Positions 10,501 through 18,270 of a DNA stretch of 64,000 nt are shown here, piece after piece (position 1 is the stretch's first letter; each line of letters opens with the position of its first letter). The stretch is from contig CAJQOH010000021.1 in the NCBI GenBank assembly GCA_905479915.1, positions 31,333 to 95,332 of the forward strand. The letters run 5' to 3'. Below the pieces are notes generated by a model. That model worked only from the letters and a program-made list of their open reading frames with translations. It ran no database searches and had not been told where the DNA came from. Position numbers and translations under genes: made by a program. This DNA comes from an uncultured Flavobacteriales bacterium. Lineage in GTDB: Bacteria; Bacteroidota; Bacteroidia; Flavobacteriales_E; Vicingaceae.

Positions 10501-11272
10501 TACTGAAACTGTTGAGAATACGGAAACACCTACAGTAACTGAAGAACCTGTAGCTACAGAAACAAATGATACACCAATTGTAACTACTGAAGAAGTTAAG
10601 GATGGTGTTTCTACAGATGTAAGAAATATTACTGGAGCCTTTTATACAATACAGGTAGGAGTTTACTCTAAAGAGGTAACTGCAGGACAATTAAATAATG
10701 TTTCACCTATCAATAGTGAAAGAACATCTGGCGGATTAATTCGTTATACTTCTGGAGTTTATAAAACATTAGAAGATGCAAATACTGCAAAAGAGAGAAT
10801 AAGAGGGTTGGGTATTACTGATGCATTTGTAATTGCTTATAATGGAGGAGTAAAAATTAAAGTGGCAGAAGCAACTGCTCTATTAAATAATGACAATCCA
10901 ACTAGTGAATCTGTAGAGGAGGAGGTTGAGGTACCAGTTGAGGCGCCAGTTGAGGAAATTCCAATAGAGAGTGAAGTTGTTCAAAATGATTTGAATTTAG
11001 AATTTAAAGTAATGTTGGGAGAATATGTAGAAGATGTACCTGTTGATGAAGCTGGAATATTTTTAAAATTATCGGAGAAAGGAATTACGAATTACGAAGA
11101 AAACGATAAAACAATTTATATTGTAGGCTCTTTTACCGACTATCAATCTGCATTAGATTTGCAAATTGAGGTAAAAGAAATGGGGGTTAAAAATCCAAAG
11201 ACTATAGCTTTTAAAGATGGAGAAGATATTACTATAGAAGAAGCATTGGAACTAATTAAAAACAATAAATAA
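4577..11272 (+). CDS. TPR / PD40 propeller / coiled-coil / triple SPOR envelope protein
   Basis: This is a 2231-residue exported protein. Order of parts: signal peptide 1-26; TPR-like helices about 30-150; PD40/WD40-like propeller blades about 240-345 (YPFLHPDGRTLYFSS, GGYDIF); a carboxypeptidase-regulatory-like beta domain about 350-430; long Glu/Lys/Ala-rich coiled coil about 500-800; three tandem 119-residue units at 952-1308; more coiled coil; three 35-residue Glu-Pro repeats at 1700-1804; then SPOR-like domains at about 1872-1955, 2020-2102 and 2142-2225, the third degenerate. TPR-PD40-regulatory domain is the layout of the T9SS protein PorE, but PorE ends in an OmpA-type peptidoglycan-binding domain. 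Here SPOR domains, which bind denuded glycan strands, take that place. I infer a periplasmic, peptidoglycan-tethered scaffold. ClpS follows after two bases. Confidence 0.88.
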   Translation: MIRKNIHKITLTVVALLFFAVNSRAQYASEDEMKTAANEMFEEANYIGSIKLFSQLLSTYPKDPSYNYKYGACVLFGSRDKEKALKYLKFAVSKSNVDPEAFYFLAKAYHHNYQFAPAIVYYNKYKGKTTAKDHQKYNIDREIKMCENGSQLIKSMTNIGVLSKKEIKATDFFRSYELNGIGGKIIVKPDDFKSKLDIKKNENSVIYLGEKKDMVVYSSYGKTDDNGKDIYRVVRLPSGEWSKPTSIGDEINTEFDEDYPFLHPDGRTLYFSSKGYNSMGGYDIFKSTLDPSTGKWTYPENLDFPINTPDDDILFISDIDNKLAYFGSSRASKQGELTVYRVKVDPEPVGSSVIKGFFVSESNPTMKSATITIKDAEQDRRYGVYKTNNESGEYLLAFPSNGGKFKILVETTSDAPVHAAIIELPELDGFRALKQELRLVGEGDAEKLVVKNLFDETDEFDINDPLVVQNILKERAKLEVNTTEEEVNNSLANSLKAALENQSKPKSSYSDLSDDQLVNKTDEVAANIIDQTATSKEQANKSYEIANTKSAEAKELYNEAKTLSANGDVEKAEAKKLEAAKLINEVVAALAIAKTLDNEAVERESDLEKVKSLQENINTSIDNGNREEAEAKMTELDEIASATYHTESALEKEEELSDDNLAEKEKVYTENNEYLTELTDREYELKETIKKLEEKKETTKKKSEIADIDTRIEALKIDVEDTKFDIDNAKNKTTKIDLSYNKAKSEAAITKDVIASVGEGEVVGTPISEASKLQLENDVVYFENEGMVGIYPTESEISSEEPIVAVESYNLEEHKDEYAIIDDSGEIIDYNTTYSSKIVDADSSTDPVERAEIVMQINESWIKDIGDEIAIREKQLNAETSTSEKTKLEDRIEVLKALKLEKQKEFIENEKLIADNKPILTEETTSPVVSTSSEEDVNIMNTDGTLIDYETKYNSELDALGDEETYATSAKKAEIHGNWANATEQEILIKKMALVEADEADKNEIENEIAVLENTLVEQQEFAGLYEMQAESMKPEGVVEEEPIASTEEAVTTTEEPIVENEEPVARVGSNYEEELEAIGEEDTYESNVKKAAIHNDWAKATEKEIATKKEALSVADEADKNGIENEIAVLENTLVEQQEFAGLYEMQAESMKPEGVVEEELIASTEEAVTTTEEAVVENEEPVARVESNYTEELEAIGDEDTYESNLKKAEIHGNWAKATEKEIATQKEALSVADEADKNGIENEIAVLENTLLEQQEFAGLYEMQAESMKPEGVVEEEPIASTEEVVTTTEEPIVESEEPIANSESILNTELKEEDLTVNNLNDPSDDFSNLKYNNKFNYQSTQSKNSVATIADLKNEARELKEESEVKINTAGNASSEEEKEQLTAEANELLDQSNGKQERIAKVYEGANRSEFYNNQATLSELKSENPNKGSNETIMAELLVEESDNYYDQAKRKREQAADMPNFTSKTVTLQQAYELEMKAIEKQKMAMNKLSGGSTSEPIVSTTTTEPVSDNENPVATSDEISTEDQTVLLNLSPVEISAIQDSEDFQEYAALKKTKRRLVKEAKVEYVEAAKFEEEAKDQEQLGLSLKAMAEGAATEEDKAKKLSQIEKLNKMIADNKSKSAELKSSAADKETQAKEAGDKSDFILINTDEDVANNYTAIEKAETFDGEFMAKVMARTSTPSPAVDEPLASIEEPIVEEVATEEPIAEEPVIANEEVVVEENPVATSEEPIVEEVATEEPIAEEPVITNEEVVVEESPVATSEEPIVEEVATEEPIAEEPVITNEEVVVEENPVATNEDPIVEEPVVTNEEPKTEEPIVEETATNDQTLENIDVIPEVLSKSIFVINNNKAAYNSSKRIPTTTKLPEGLVFKVQVGAFRNAIPQDHFKGFAPILAEDAGNGITRYTAGLFKTFNTANEAKGSIRSIGYSDAFVVAFYNGKRININEARAMIDSGTETNDSFENTPIVSTETVENTETPTVTEEPVATETNDTPIVTTEEVKDGVSTDVRNITGAFYTIQVGVYSKEVTAGQLNNVSPINSERTSGGLIRYTSGVYKTLEDANTAKERIRGLGITDAFVIAYNGGVKIKVAEATALLNNDNPTSESVEEEVEVPVEAPVEEIPIESEVVQNDLNLEFKVMLGEYVEDVPVDEAGIFLKLSEKGITNYEENDKTIYIVGSFTDYQSALDLQIEVKEMGVKNPKTIAFKDGEDITIEEALELIKNNK
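7430..8500 (+). repeat. Three in-frame tandem repeats of 357 bp (119 residues)
   Basis: Units at 7430-7786, 7787-8143 and 8144-8500 lie inside the PD40-SPOR gene. They share the core IENEIAVLENTL, FAGLYEMQAES and MKPEGVVEEE. Units 2 and 3 are nearly identical at DNA level; unit 1 diverges in its first third. Each unit is a helical hairpin followed by an acidic Thr/Glu/Pro linker. The exact period and high identity indicate recent duplication, and copy number could vary between strains. Confidence 0.9.
9674..9988 (+). repeat. Three in-frame tandem repeats of 105 bp (35 residues, Glu/Pro/Val-rich)
   Basis: Units start at 9674, 9779 and 9884, with consensus EEPIVEEVATEEPIAEEPV followed by an NEEVVVEE segment. 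They form a stiff, very acidic spacer between the coiled coil and the SPOR domains of the giant protein. A degenerate continuation runs to about 10070. Confidence 0.88.
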
Positions 11273-11274
11273 TT

Positions 11275-11547
11275 ATGACTGAAACCTCATTAGAAGATGT
11301 AGTAGAGTTAAAAGAAGAAGTTGTTAAAGAACATATCTTAGTATTGTTTGATGATAATGTAAATACTTTTGACCATGTTATTGAAATGTTAGTTAAAGTT
11401 TGTGATCATGATGCTATTCAGGCAGAACAATGTGCAACATTAGTACATTATAAAGGGAAATGTTCGGTTAAAAAAGGTGACTTTAAAGAACTGAAACTTA
11501 TGGCCGAAATTTTAGGGGATAGTGGTTTAACAGTAGAAGTTAACTAG
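11275..11547 (+). CDS. clpS: ATP-dependent Clp protease adaptor ClpS
   Basis: This 90-residue protein matches the usual ClpS length. The family binds the N-domain of ClpA/ClpC and delivers N-degron substrates to the ClpP protease in the cytoplasm. Recognisable signatures are LFDDNVNTFDHVIEML, the family's N-degron pocket region (normally DDxxT), and the helix after it with the family's conserved Ala-x-x-x-Val/Leu-H pattern (QCATLVHYKG). The start lies two bases after the stop of the giant PD40-SPOR gene, so the two are almost certainly co-transcribed. That is an odd partner for a cytosolic adaptor, and no clpA or clpP is nearby. Confidence 0.93.
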   Translation: MTETSLEDVVELKEEVVKEHILVLFDDNVNTFDHVIEMLVKVCDHDAIQAEQCATLVHYKGKCSVKKGDFKELKLMAEILGDSGLTVEVN

Positions 11548-11619
11548 GCTATTATATAGTATTGACTAAATGAAATAATCTCTAAAAAATGAGATTAAAT
11601 TATTACAATTAAGTAATCA

Positions 11620-12429
11620 ATGAAAGTATTTAAAGTAACAGCAACAGTAGTTGTAATAACACTTGTAATTATATCTTGTTCAACAGTTCCAATTTCAGGA
11701 AGAAAACAAATTAGTTTGTTACCAGAAAGTCAAATGATGAGTATGAGTTTAACACAATACCAGGCTTTTTTAAATGAAAATAAAGTTGTTCCTGATAATA
11801 TGGCACAGGCTAAGATGGTTAAAAGAGTAGGACAACGTATTGCGCATGCTGTTGAAAAATACATGAAAGATAACCATATGTCTAGTAGGATAAAAGGATA
11901 TAAATGGGAGTTCAATTTAGTAGATGAAAATACGGTTAATGCTTGGTGTATGCCAGGAGGTAAAGTAGTGGTTTATACAGGAATACTGCCTGTTACAAAA
12001 ACTGAAGAAGGTTTAGCGGTAGTTATGGGACATGAAATAGCTCATGCAATTGCTCGTCATGGAAATGAAAGAATGAGCCAAGGGATGGTTGCTCAAGGAA
12101 TTACTACAGGTTTGGCTGTAGCAATGAGAGATAAGCCTCAAGCTACACAAGCAATATTTTTGGGTGCTGTTGGTTTAGGAAGTAATGTTGGTATGTTGGC
12201 TTTTGGTAGAAATCAAGAGAGTGAGGCGGATAAATTAGGAATGGTATTTATGGCTATGGCAGGATATCAACCTTCAGAAGCAATTCCTTTTTGGGAAAGA
12301 ATGAAAGCTGTTGGAGGAGGAGGTGGAACTCCTGAATTTTTAAGAACCCATCCGAGTGAAAATATTAGAATTGAAAGAATAAAGGAATGGTTACCCAATG
12401 CTGAATCTTATTACCAGAAAGCGAATTAA
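11620..12429 (+). CDS. M48-family zinc metalloprotease, lipoprotein
   Basis: This 269-residue protein starts with a lipoprotein signal: hydrophobic core, then IISC with Cys20 as the predicted lipidated residue. Asp is absent at +2, which fits an outer-membrane destination by general rules. The zinc site HEIAH is at residues 138-142 and the third ligand is probably Glu202 in ESEAD, both hallmarks of M48 (Ste24/BepA/LoiP-like). Family members degrade or help fold outer-membrane proteins in the periplasm. The absence of TPR repeats makes it LoiP/YcaL-like rather than BepA-like. It is followed 12 bases later by a GldH-like lipoprotein, so the pair may share a transcript. Confidence 0.93.
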   Translation: MKVFKVTATVVVITLVIISCSTVPISGRKQISLLPESQMMSMSLTQYQAFLNENKVVPDNMAQAKMVKRVGQRIAHAVEKYMKDNHMSSRIKGYKWEFNLVDENTVNAWCMPGGKVVVYTGILPVTKTEEGLAVVMGHEIAHAIARHGNERMSQGMVAQGITTGLAVAMRDKPQATQAIFLGAVGLGSNVGMLAFGRNQESEADKLGMVFMAMAGYQPSEAIPFWERMKAVGGGGGTPEFLRTHPSENIRIERIKEWLPNAESYYQKAN

Positions 12430-12441
12430 TAAATAGGCATT

Positions 12442-12909
12442 ATGAAACGACTAATAACATTAATTGCAGTATCAGTAAGTTTAATCGCTTGTCAACCGGA
12501 AGGAAGGGTGTATGTAGAACACCAAGAGCTATCAGCAGAGTTAGAGTGGCTAAAGAGTGATGTTAAAACTTTTAAGGTGCCAGTAGAGGATAATGCCGTA
12601 AATTATAACTTAAGTCTCTCATTTAGATATGCAACAGGTTATCAATATGAAACAGCAAATGTTAAAGTAACCGAAACATCTCCAAGTGGAGTTGAAACGG
12701 TTAATGAATATGAACTTACAGTAAGAACTCCAGAAGGTGATTACCTAGGTGAAGCTGGTTTAGATATATGGGATAGTGAACATTTAGTAGAAGCCAATAA
12801 GCAATATGCTGAATCAGGAACATATACCTATGTTATTGAGCAAAACACGCCAGTAGATCCATTAAACTTTGCAATGGAAATAGGAGTTATTTTAGATAAG
12901 GCTAAATAG
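12442..12909 (+). CDS. gldH: GldH-like gliding motility lipoprotein
   Basis: This 155-residue lipoprotein has lipobox LIAC with Cys17. The remainder fits GldH as I remember the family: an N-terminal W-x-x-x-D-x-x-x-F segment (EWLKSDVKTFKVP), a central YNLSLSFRYATGYQYETANV segment, a GDYLGEAGLDIWD loop, and a terminal Ile-rich strand ending IGVILDK. GldH is an outer-membrane lipoprotein needed for gliding and T9SS function in Flavobacterium johnsoniae. Its biochemical role is unclear. The gene overlaps the convergent FAD oxidoreductase by eight bases. PorT, a second T9SS-related protein, is encoded 1.6 kb away. The assignment rests on remembered family pattern, so confidence is moderate. Confidence 0.6.
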   Translation: MKRLITLIAVSVSLIACQPEGRVYVEHQELSAELEWLKSDVKTFKVPVEDNAVNYNLSLSFRYATGYQYETANVKVTETSPSGVETVNEYELTVRTPEGDYLGEAGLDIWDSEHLVEANKQYAESGTYTYVIEQNTPVDPLNFAMEIGVILDKAK

Positions 12910-14452
12910 AAGCAATCGCTTCAGCACACTTTTGTCCATCAATAGCTGCAGAAACAATTCCTCCAGCATAACCAGCACCTTCACCACAAGGAAATAAACC
13001 TTTAATGTCTGGGTGTTGAAATGTAGCTCTATCTCTAGGAATCTTAACTGGGCTAGAAGTTCTACTCTCTACACCAACAACAATAGCATCAGGATGAAGA
13101 TAACCTTTCATTTTGTGACTAAACATTGTAAACCCTTCTTGTAGCCTTTTGGTGATAGCTTTTGGTAAAATATCATGTACAGGAGCGCTTATAACCCCAG
13201 GAGTGTAAGAACAATCAGGAAGACTAGTAGAAACTCTTCCTTTTATAAAATCGGATAAACGTTGTGCAGGAGCATGTTGTCCTTCTTTATTTTTATTTCC
13301 AGCAATATCGTAAGCCTTTTTTTCAATTGATTTTTGAAATTCTAATCCAGCTAATGCACCATATTCTTTAAAAGGTTCTAAATCTTCTTCTTCAACAGTA
13401 ACAACAATTCCAGAGTTCGCATAAGGGTTGTTTCGTTTAGAAGGTGACCAACCATTGGTAACGATTTCTCCGGGAGCAGTAGCACAAGGAGCAATTATTC
13501 CTCCAGGACACATGCAAAAAGAGAATACACCACGTTGTTTAACCTGTTGTACTAATTTGTATGATGCAGGAGGTAAGAATTCACTCTTTGCTTTAGAGTG
13601 ATATTGAATAGTATCAATTAAGTTTTGCGGATGCTCTACTCGTACTCCTAGAGCAAAAGGTTTATTTTCTATTGCAATTTCCTTATCATTTAACAAGTAA
13701 AAGATGTCTCTTGCAGAATGCCCTGTAGCTAAAATAACGTTGTTAGAAAGGATTTCTTCTCCATTATGAGTAACAACTCCTTCTATTTGGTTATCGTTTA
13801 TTATTATGTCTGTAAGCTTTGTGTCGAACAGAAGTTCACCACCATATTTCAATATGGTTTCTCTCATCTCTGTTACTACCTTAGGTAATTTGTTGGTTCC
13901 AATATGCGGGTGAGCGTCTACCATTATGTCTTCAGAAGCTCCGTGCTGAACTAAAGTTGCCAAAACAGCGTTTACGTCACCTCTCTTTTTAGAACGCGTA
14001 TAGAGCTTCCCATCTGAATAAGTTCCAGCACCACCTTCACCAAAACAGTAATTGGATTCAGGATTGACAAGGTGTTCTTTATTAATAGCAGCTAAATCGC
14101 GTCTTCTACTTCTAACGTCTTTTCCTCTTTCAAGAATGATGGGTTTTATGCCCAATTCAATTAATTTAAGAGCGGCAAACATACCGGCTGGCCCAAATCC
14201 TACAACAATTGCTGGGGTTGCATTAGAAACATCCTGGTATTTATTTTCTATAGCTGTTTTTGGAATAGTTTCTCCATTAAAATAGACCTCAATCTTAAGA
14301 TTTATGGTGACAGGTTTTCTACGCGCATCAATTGATCGTTTAAGAATCTTAAATTCAAAATTAGAAGTGTCGAATTCTTCTATTAATAATTCTTTAAGAA
14401 GTTCATTGTTTGCAGCTGTTTTTGGTAGAACAGAAAGTTGAATGGTTTCCAT
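12902..14452 (-). CDS. FAD-dependent dehydrogenase, COG2509-like
   Basis: This 516-residue flavoprotein has a small N-terminal alpha/beta domain (about 1-75) before the Rossmann fold. The nucleotide-binding motif GFGPAG is at 85-90, followed by an ILERG strand end. GEGGAGTYSDGKL (about 138-150) is a signature of this uncharacterised family, and a second FAD contact, GEGAGYAGG, lies near 493-501. No signal peptide is present, so it is cytoplasmic. The substrate is unknown; the family is related to BaiN/HI0933-type flavoproteins. It is the last gene of the apparent operon aspC, kinase, menG, porT, and lies 22 bases downstream of porT. Confidence 0.9.
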   Translation of the reverse strand: METIQLSVLPKTAANNELLKELLIEEFDTSNFEFKILKRSIDARRKPVTINLKIEVYFNGETIPKTAIENKYQDVSNATPAIVVGFGPAGMFAALKLIELGIKPIILERGKDVRSRRRDLAAINKEHLVNPESNYCFGEGGAGTYSDGKLYTRSKKRGDVNAVLATLVQHGASEDIMVDAHPHIGTNKLPKVVTEMRETILKYGGELLFDTKLTDIIINDNQIEGVVTHNGEEILSNNVILATGHSARDIFYLLNDKEIAIENKPFALGVRVEHPQNLIDTIQYHSKAKSEFLPPASYKLVQQVKQRGVFSFCMCPGGIIAPCATAPGEIVTNGWSPSKRNNPYANSGIVVTVEEEDLEPFKEYGALAGLEFQKSIEKKAYDIAGNKNKEGQHAPAQRLSDFIKGRVSTSLPDCSYTPGVISAPVHDILPKAITKRLQEGFTMFSHKMKGYLHPDAIVVGVESRTSSPVKIPRDRATFQHPDIKGLFPCGEGAGYAGGIVSAAIDGQKCAEAIASI

Positions 14453-14474
14453 AAAAGGTTTGTGATTTCAATTA

Positions 14475-15203
14475 CTATCCTTCAAAGGTAAGCGAAAGGA
14501 GGAACATTTTAGAGTTGATTTTATCGACAGGATTACTGAACTCAGTATTGTCATTATAAAGTAAGTTCTTCAATCCGTAAGACATTTTTAATTCAATACC
14601 AAATTTAAAATATTCGAGATAGAAATCAGTTCCGAAACCAACTTCAGCCATATAATCATGTTTTTGAATGGCAAGAATAATGTCGTTAGGATCATTAGAT
14701 AGATTATCATTTCCGGCATTCGAAGCTAAATCTAGGCTGTATGCCGCTCCTGCTAAAATGTAAGCACTAAAATTATTAACCCTAACAGATTTGTACTTAA
14801 TACTTAGTGGGAGATTAATTAGCGTAGACTCTATGACTTTAGTGTATTGCTTAGGGCCTTCTATGGTTTCAAAAGTATAGATTAAATTTCTCGAGGCAAA
14901 AGCAAGGTTAGGAGTAAATCGTAAACTAAAATAGGTGTTTAAGTGCATAGATGATATTATCCCTAAGTTAAACCCTGTACTTGATTTAGGATCTAAAACA
15001 AAAAGTGAATCAGCACCAGTATTAAGAGCAGTAGGTGGGTGACGTTGAACGTAAAAATCTGCAGAATTAATTCCTAATAGAAATCCAAAGTGCATAAAAC
15101 GATGGTCAAACTTTGGTAAATTCTGGGTTGTTGCTTTTTGACTGTAAACGTTTGTAAACAGTGTGACAGAAAGAATTAATATGACTATTTTATGTTTATG
15201 CAT
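14475..15203 (-). CDS. porT: Type IX secretion system outer-membrane protein PorT
   Basis: This 242-residue protein has a signal peptide (about 1-21, ending NVYSQ). It is followed by the start FDHRFMHFGFLLGINSADF that I associate with PorT, and by alternating amphipathic strands typical of an eight-stranded outer-membrane barrel. It ends in an aromatic strand (SLTFEG). PorT is required for T9SS export and gliding. Its position directly downstream of menG/ubiE matches the arrangement I recall in many flavobacteria, which strengthens the call. Spacing is 36 bases to menG and 22 to the oxidoreductase. Confidence 0.85.
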   Translation of the reverse strand: MHKHKIVILILSVTLFTNVYSQKATTQNLPKFDHRFMHFGFLLGINSADFYVQRHPPTALNTGADSLFVLDPKSSTGFNLGIISSMHLNTYFSLRFTPNLAFASRNLIYTFETIEGPKQYTKVIESTLINLPLSIKYKSVRVNNFSAYILAGAAYSLDLASNAGNDNLSNDPNDIILAIQKHDYMAEVGFGTDFYLEYFKFGIELKMSYGLKNLLYNDNTEFSNPVDKINSKMFLLSLTFEG

Positions 15204-15239
15204 TACCTTTTCAGGACTATTAACGGCTAATTTTTAGTT

Positions 15240-15950
15240 TTATTTGTTTGCCTTGTAAATTGATGCAATTCCAAACATTAATCTTATTGAAGTAGGGTTT
15301 TTATAACCAACTTTTGTTAAGATATTGGTAAACTCTTCTCCGTCAGGAAAAGCATTTACAGATTCCGGTAAATAGGTGTAGGCACTACTATCTTTAGATA
15401 CTAGCTTACCAATACCTGGAAGAACTTTATTAAAATAGAATTTGATTAAAGGAGACTTTGGCTTAGAACATTCTAAAATAACAGCTGTTCCGTTTGGTTT
15501 TAAAACACGTAACATTTCTGATAAACCTTTTTCTAGGTTTTCAAAATTTCTAACCCCAAACCCAACAGTATAGGCATCAAAGGTATTGTCTTCAAACTCT
15601 AAATTTTCAGAATCACCTAGCTTTAGTTCTACAACATTTTGTAATCCCTTATTTTTAATCTTTTCCTTCCCAACATTTAGCATGCCTTCAGAGATATCAA
15701 TTCCAGTAACTTTGGTAGGTTTTAAGCTCAATGCTTCTATTGCAAAATCTCCAGTTCCTGTAGCAATATCTAAGATTTGTTTCGGTTGGCTTGGTTTTAA
15801 TAAACGTATCGCTTTTTTTCGCCAAAGAATATCTATCCCTAGAGATAGAAAATGATTTAAAAAATCATACTTCTTAGAAATGTTATTAAACATTGTAGCA
15901 ACCTGTTCTTTTTTGCTTTCTGTTTTTTCTTTGTATGGGATTACAGCCAT
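15240..15950 (-). CDS. menG: Demethylmenaquinone methyltransferase (MenG/UbiE)
   Basis: This 236-residue SAM-dependent C-methyltransferase performs the last step of menaquinone synthesis. The UbiE N-terminal signature [20 protein letters not shown] (21-40) is present, followed by SAM-binding motif [11 protein letters not shown] (61-70), and a [12 protein letters not shown] segment. Length is typical. Menaquinone would be the electron acceptor in this lineage, including for the Na+-NQR complex encoded further along. It sits seven bases downstream of the PfkB kinase gene and upstream of porT. Confidence 0.95.
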   Translation of the reverse strand: MAVIPYKEKTESKKEQVATMFNNISKKYDFLNHFLSLGIDILWRKKAIRLLKPSQPKQILDIATGTGDFAIEALSLKPTKVTGIDISEGMLNVGKEKIKNKGLQNVVELKLGDSENLEFEDNTFDAYTVGFGVRNFENLEKGLSEMLRVLKPNGTAVILECSKPKSPLIKFYFNKVLPGIGKLVSKDSSAYTYLPESVNAFPDGEEFTNILTKVGYKNPTSIRLMFGIASIYKANK

Positions 15951-15957
15951 CTTAGAA

Positions 15958-16956
15958 TTAAATTAAATTAGCTATTGATTCTGATAATAATAGGTCTTTA
16001 TCTATTGGTACAACACCTATACTTTCACATACCAAACCACCAGCAAGATTTGCTATTTCTGCAATCATACTAATTGGTTGATTTAATGCTAGACATAATG
16101 ATGCAACACTAATTACAGTATCTCCAGCCCCAGAAACATCAGCAATACTTCTAACGTGAGCAGGGATTTGATTTTTACTAGAATTATCTTTTATAAAGAC
16201 ACCATGCTCAGAAAGTGTAATAAAGTTTATTTTATTACGCTGAGAAGCGTTTAATTGATCTATTGCAGCTTCAACTTCATTAGCATTAGCAGGGTCAATA
16301 TCTATGTTTAAACCTTCTTTTAGTTCTTTAAGGTTAGGTTTGAATAGGGTAGCGTTTTTATAATGCGTAAAGTTTCTTTTTTTAGGGTCAACAGTAGTGG
16401 GTATGTTTTTATCGTTGCACAGTTTTGTGATTTGTTCAATCAATTCTGCAGTAATAATCCCTTTGTCATAATCTTGAAAAATAACAACATCAATATTTTC
16501 AGTATCAATGATTGAATGAATGGCTTTTGTAAGGTCTTTATTTTCTGAGTTAGAAAGAGGAATATCAACTTCCGAATCAACACGAAGAACTTGATGTTTG
16601 TTACCAATGACTCTTGTCTTAACTGTTGTAATACGCTCGTTACTGTTTATGATTCCTTTATTGCTTAATTGTTCAGAGCTTAAAAGGTCATTAAATTTCT
16701 CTGAAGCACTATCTTGTCCAATTACAGAACATAATATTGGATTAGCACCTAAAGCTTTTATGTTTAAAGCAACATTTGCAGCACCACCTAGTCGATTATC
16801 TTTTTGATTTACAGAAACTATAGGAACAGGTGCTTCAGGAGAGATTCGATTGACATCTCCATAGTAATAAGAGTCAATCATAACATCTCCAATAATCAAC
16901 ACATTTAAGTTGTTGAAGCTTTTAAAGAGGTTAACTATTTCGTTTTTGTTCATCAT
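15958..16956 (-). CDS. PfkB-family sugar kinase, heptose-7-phosphate kinase (RfaE/HldE kinase domain) type
   Basis: This 332-residue kinase covers only the kinase half of HldE. The N-terminal segment ([22 protein letters not shown], with a following APVPIV) and [11 protein letters not shown] are diagnostic of the RfaE/HldE kinase group. The PfkB signature GAGD is at 276-279, with Asp279 the expected catalytic base. The product would be heptose 1,7-bisphosphate for lipopolysaccharide core synthesis, but no nucleotidyltransferase domain or gene is visible here, so the sugar substrate is uncertain. It lies two bases from aspC and seven from menG. Confidence 0.88.
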   Translation of the reverse strand: MMNKNEIVNLFKSFNNLNVLIIGDVMIDSYYYGDVNRISPEAPVPIVSVNQKDNRLGGAANVALNIKALGANPILCSVIGQDSASEKFNDLLSSEQLSNKGIINSNERITTVKTRVIGNKHQVLRVDSEVDIPLSNSENKDLTKAIHSIIDTENIDVVIFQDYDKGIITAELIEQITKLCNDKNIPTTVDPKKRNFTHYKNATLFKPNLKELKEGLNIDIDPANANEVEAAIDQLNASQRNKINFITLSEHGVFIKDNSSKNQIPAHVRSIADVSGAGDTVISVASLCLALNQPISMIAEIANLAGGLVCESIGVVPIDKDLLLSESIANLI

Positions 16957-16958
16957 TA

Positions 16959-18161
16959 TTAATTTAATAACGCTAACGTTTCTTTAATTCTTTTAATTGC
17001 TTCAGTTAAAACCTCTTCTGAAGTAGCGTAAGATAATCTAATGCAGTTTGGATCTCCAAAAGCTTCTCCAGTAACTAAAGCTACCAATCCTTTATTTAAA
17101 AGGAACATGGTTAAATCTGTTGCGTTATTTATTGTTGTTTCTTCGTAAGATTTTCCAAAATAGCTAGTTACATCAGGAAAAACATAAAAAGCACCTTTTG
17201 GGTAATTTAGTTTTAACCCTGGAATTTCGTTCATTAAAGAAAGTACCAATTCTCTTCTTTTTTCAAAAGATATTCTCATCTCTGATGTACATGAGGGATC
17301 TGCTTCTAATGCTGCCTGAGCAGCTTTTTGAGCGATACTACAAGTTCCAGAAGTAAATTGTCCTTGCATTTTTATACAGGCATCAGCAATCCATTTTGGA
17401 GCACCCATATATCCAATTCTCCAACCTGTCATGGCAAAACCTTTAGAAACACCGTTTACAGTAACTACTTGGTCTTTAATGAAGTCAAATTGAGCGATAC
17501 TTTCGTGTTTGCCACTAAAGTTGATGTGCTCATATATTTCATCAGAAACAATTATAATATTAGGGTATTCAGCAATTAATTGAGCAATATCATGTAACTC
17601 GTCTTTAGTATAAACAGAACCACTAGGATTGCATGGAGTGCTAAACCAAACCATTCTTGTTTTAGGTGTTATAGCAGCCTTTAATTGAGCTACATTAACT
17701 TTAAAGTCTTGATCTATTGTTGTTTTGATGCCAACAGGAGTAGCGCCAGCAATTTTAATTATTTCGTGATAGCTTACCCAATAAGGAGCAGGAAGAACAA
17801 CTTCATCTCCAGGATTTAAAAGACTAATAGAAATATTTGCTAAAGAATGTTTTGCACCTGTAGAAACTACAATTTGATCTGGAGTATACTCTAAATCATT
17901 GTCTCGCTTAAATTTTTGAGATATAGCCTTTCTTAACTCAGGATATCCCGGAACAGGAGTATAGTGTGTATAGTTTTCATCAATGGCTTTTTTTGCAGCA
18001 TCTTTAATAAAAGTCGGTGTATCAAAATCTGGTTCACCAATACTTAAACTAATAATATCTTTTCCTTCAGCAATTAACTCTCTACTCAATCTAGTCATAG
18101 CTAGTGTTTGAGATTCGCTTAGGTTGTTTAAAGTGTTTGAGATTTGATTATTCATAGTCAA
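16959..18161 (-). CDS. aspC: PLP-dependent class I aminotransferase (aspartate aminotransferase type)
   Basis: This 400-residue cytoplasmic enzyme has the standard fold-type I markers. SIGEPDFDTP lies at 40-49, Asn178 in CNPSG, Asp207 and Tyr210 in SDEIY, and the Schiff-base lysine Lys240 in SKGFAMTGWRIGY. A C-terminal RLSYA Arg binds the substrate carboxylate. A second Met two residues in (18155) is an equally plausible start. It is probably the first gene of the minus-strand operon running to 12902. Substrate is Asp/Glu by family, but related enzymes include prephenate transaminases, so specificity is inferred. Confidence 0.92.
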   Translation of the reverse strand: MTMNNQISNTLNNLSESQTLAMTRLSRELIAEGKDIISLSIGEPDFDTPTFIKDAAKKAIDENYTHYTPVPGYPELRKAISQKFKRDNDLEYTPDQIVVSTGAKHSLANISISLLNPGDEVVLPAPYWVSYHEIIKIAGATPVGIKTTIDQDFKVNVAQLKAAITPKTRMVWFSTPCNPSGSVYTKDELHDIAQLIAEYPNIIIVSDEIYEHINFSGKHESIAQFDFIKDQVVTVNGVSKGFAMTGWRIGYMGAPKWIADACIKMQGQFTSGTCSIAQKAAQAALEADPSCTSEMRISFEKRRELVLSLMNEIPGLKLNYPKGAFYVFPDVTSYFGKSYEETTINNATDLTMFLLNKGLVALVTGEAFGDPNCIRLSYATSEEVLTEAIKRIKETLALLN

Positions 18162-18270
18162 AATATATAAGCAACGAAATTAATAAAATTGTGTCTATTT
18201 ACGTTCTAAATAATGAATTCGAAAAAGTTGTTTGTTTTTTATAATTTTACCTTCACCTTAAAAAGAGATA

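Noticed and set aside
2406..10690. Many antisense open frames of 60-124 codons inside the two giant envelope genes
   Set aside because: They are low-complexity shadows of real coding frames (Ser/Phe/Ile-rich products), with no start context or homology pattern. The sense frames are continuous with signal peptides.
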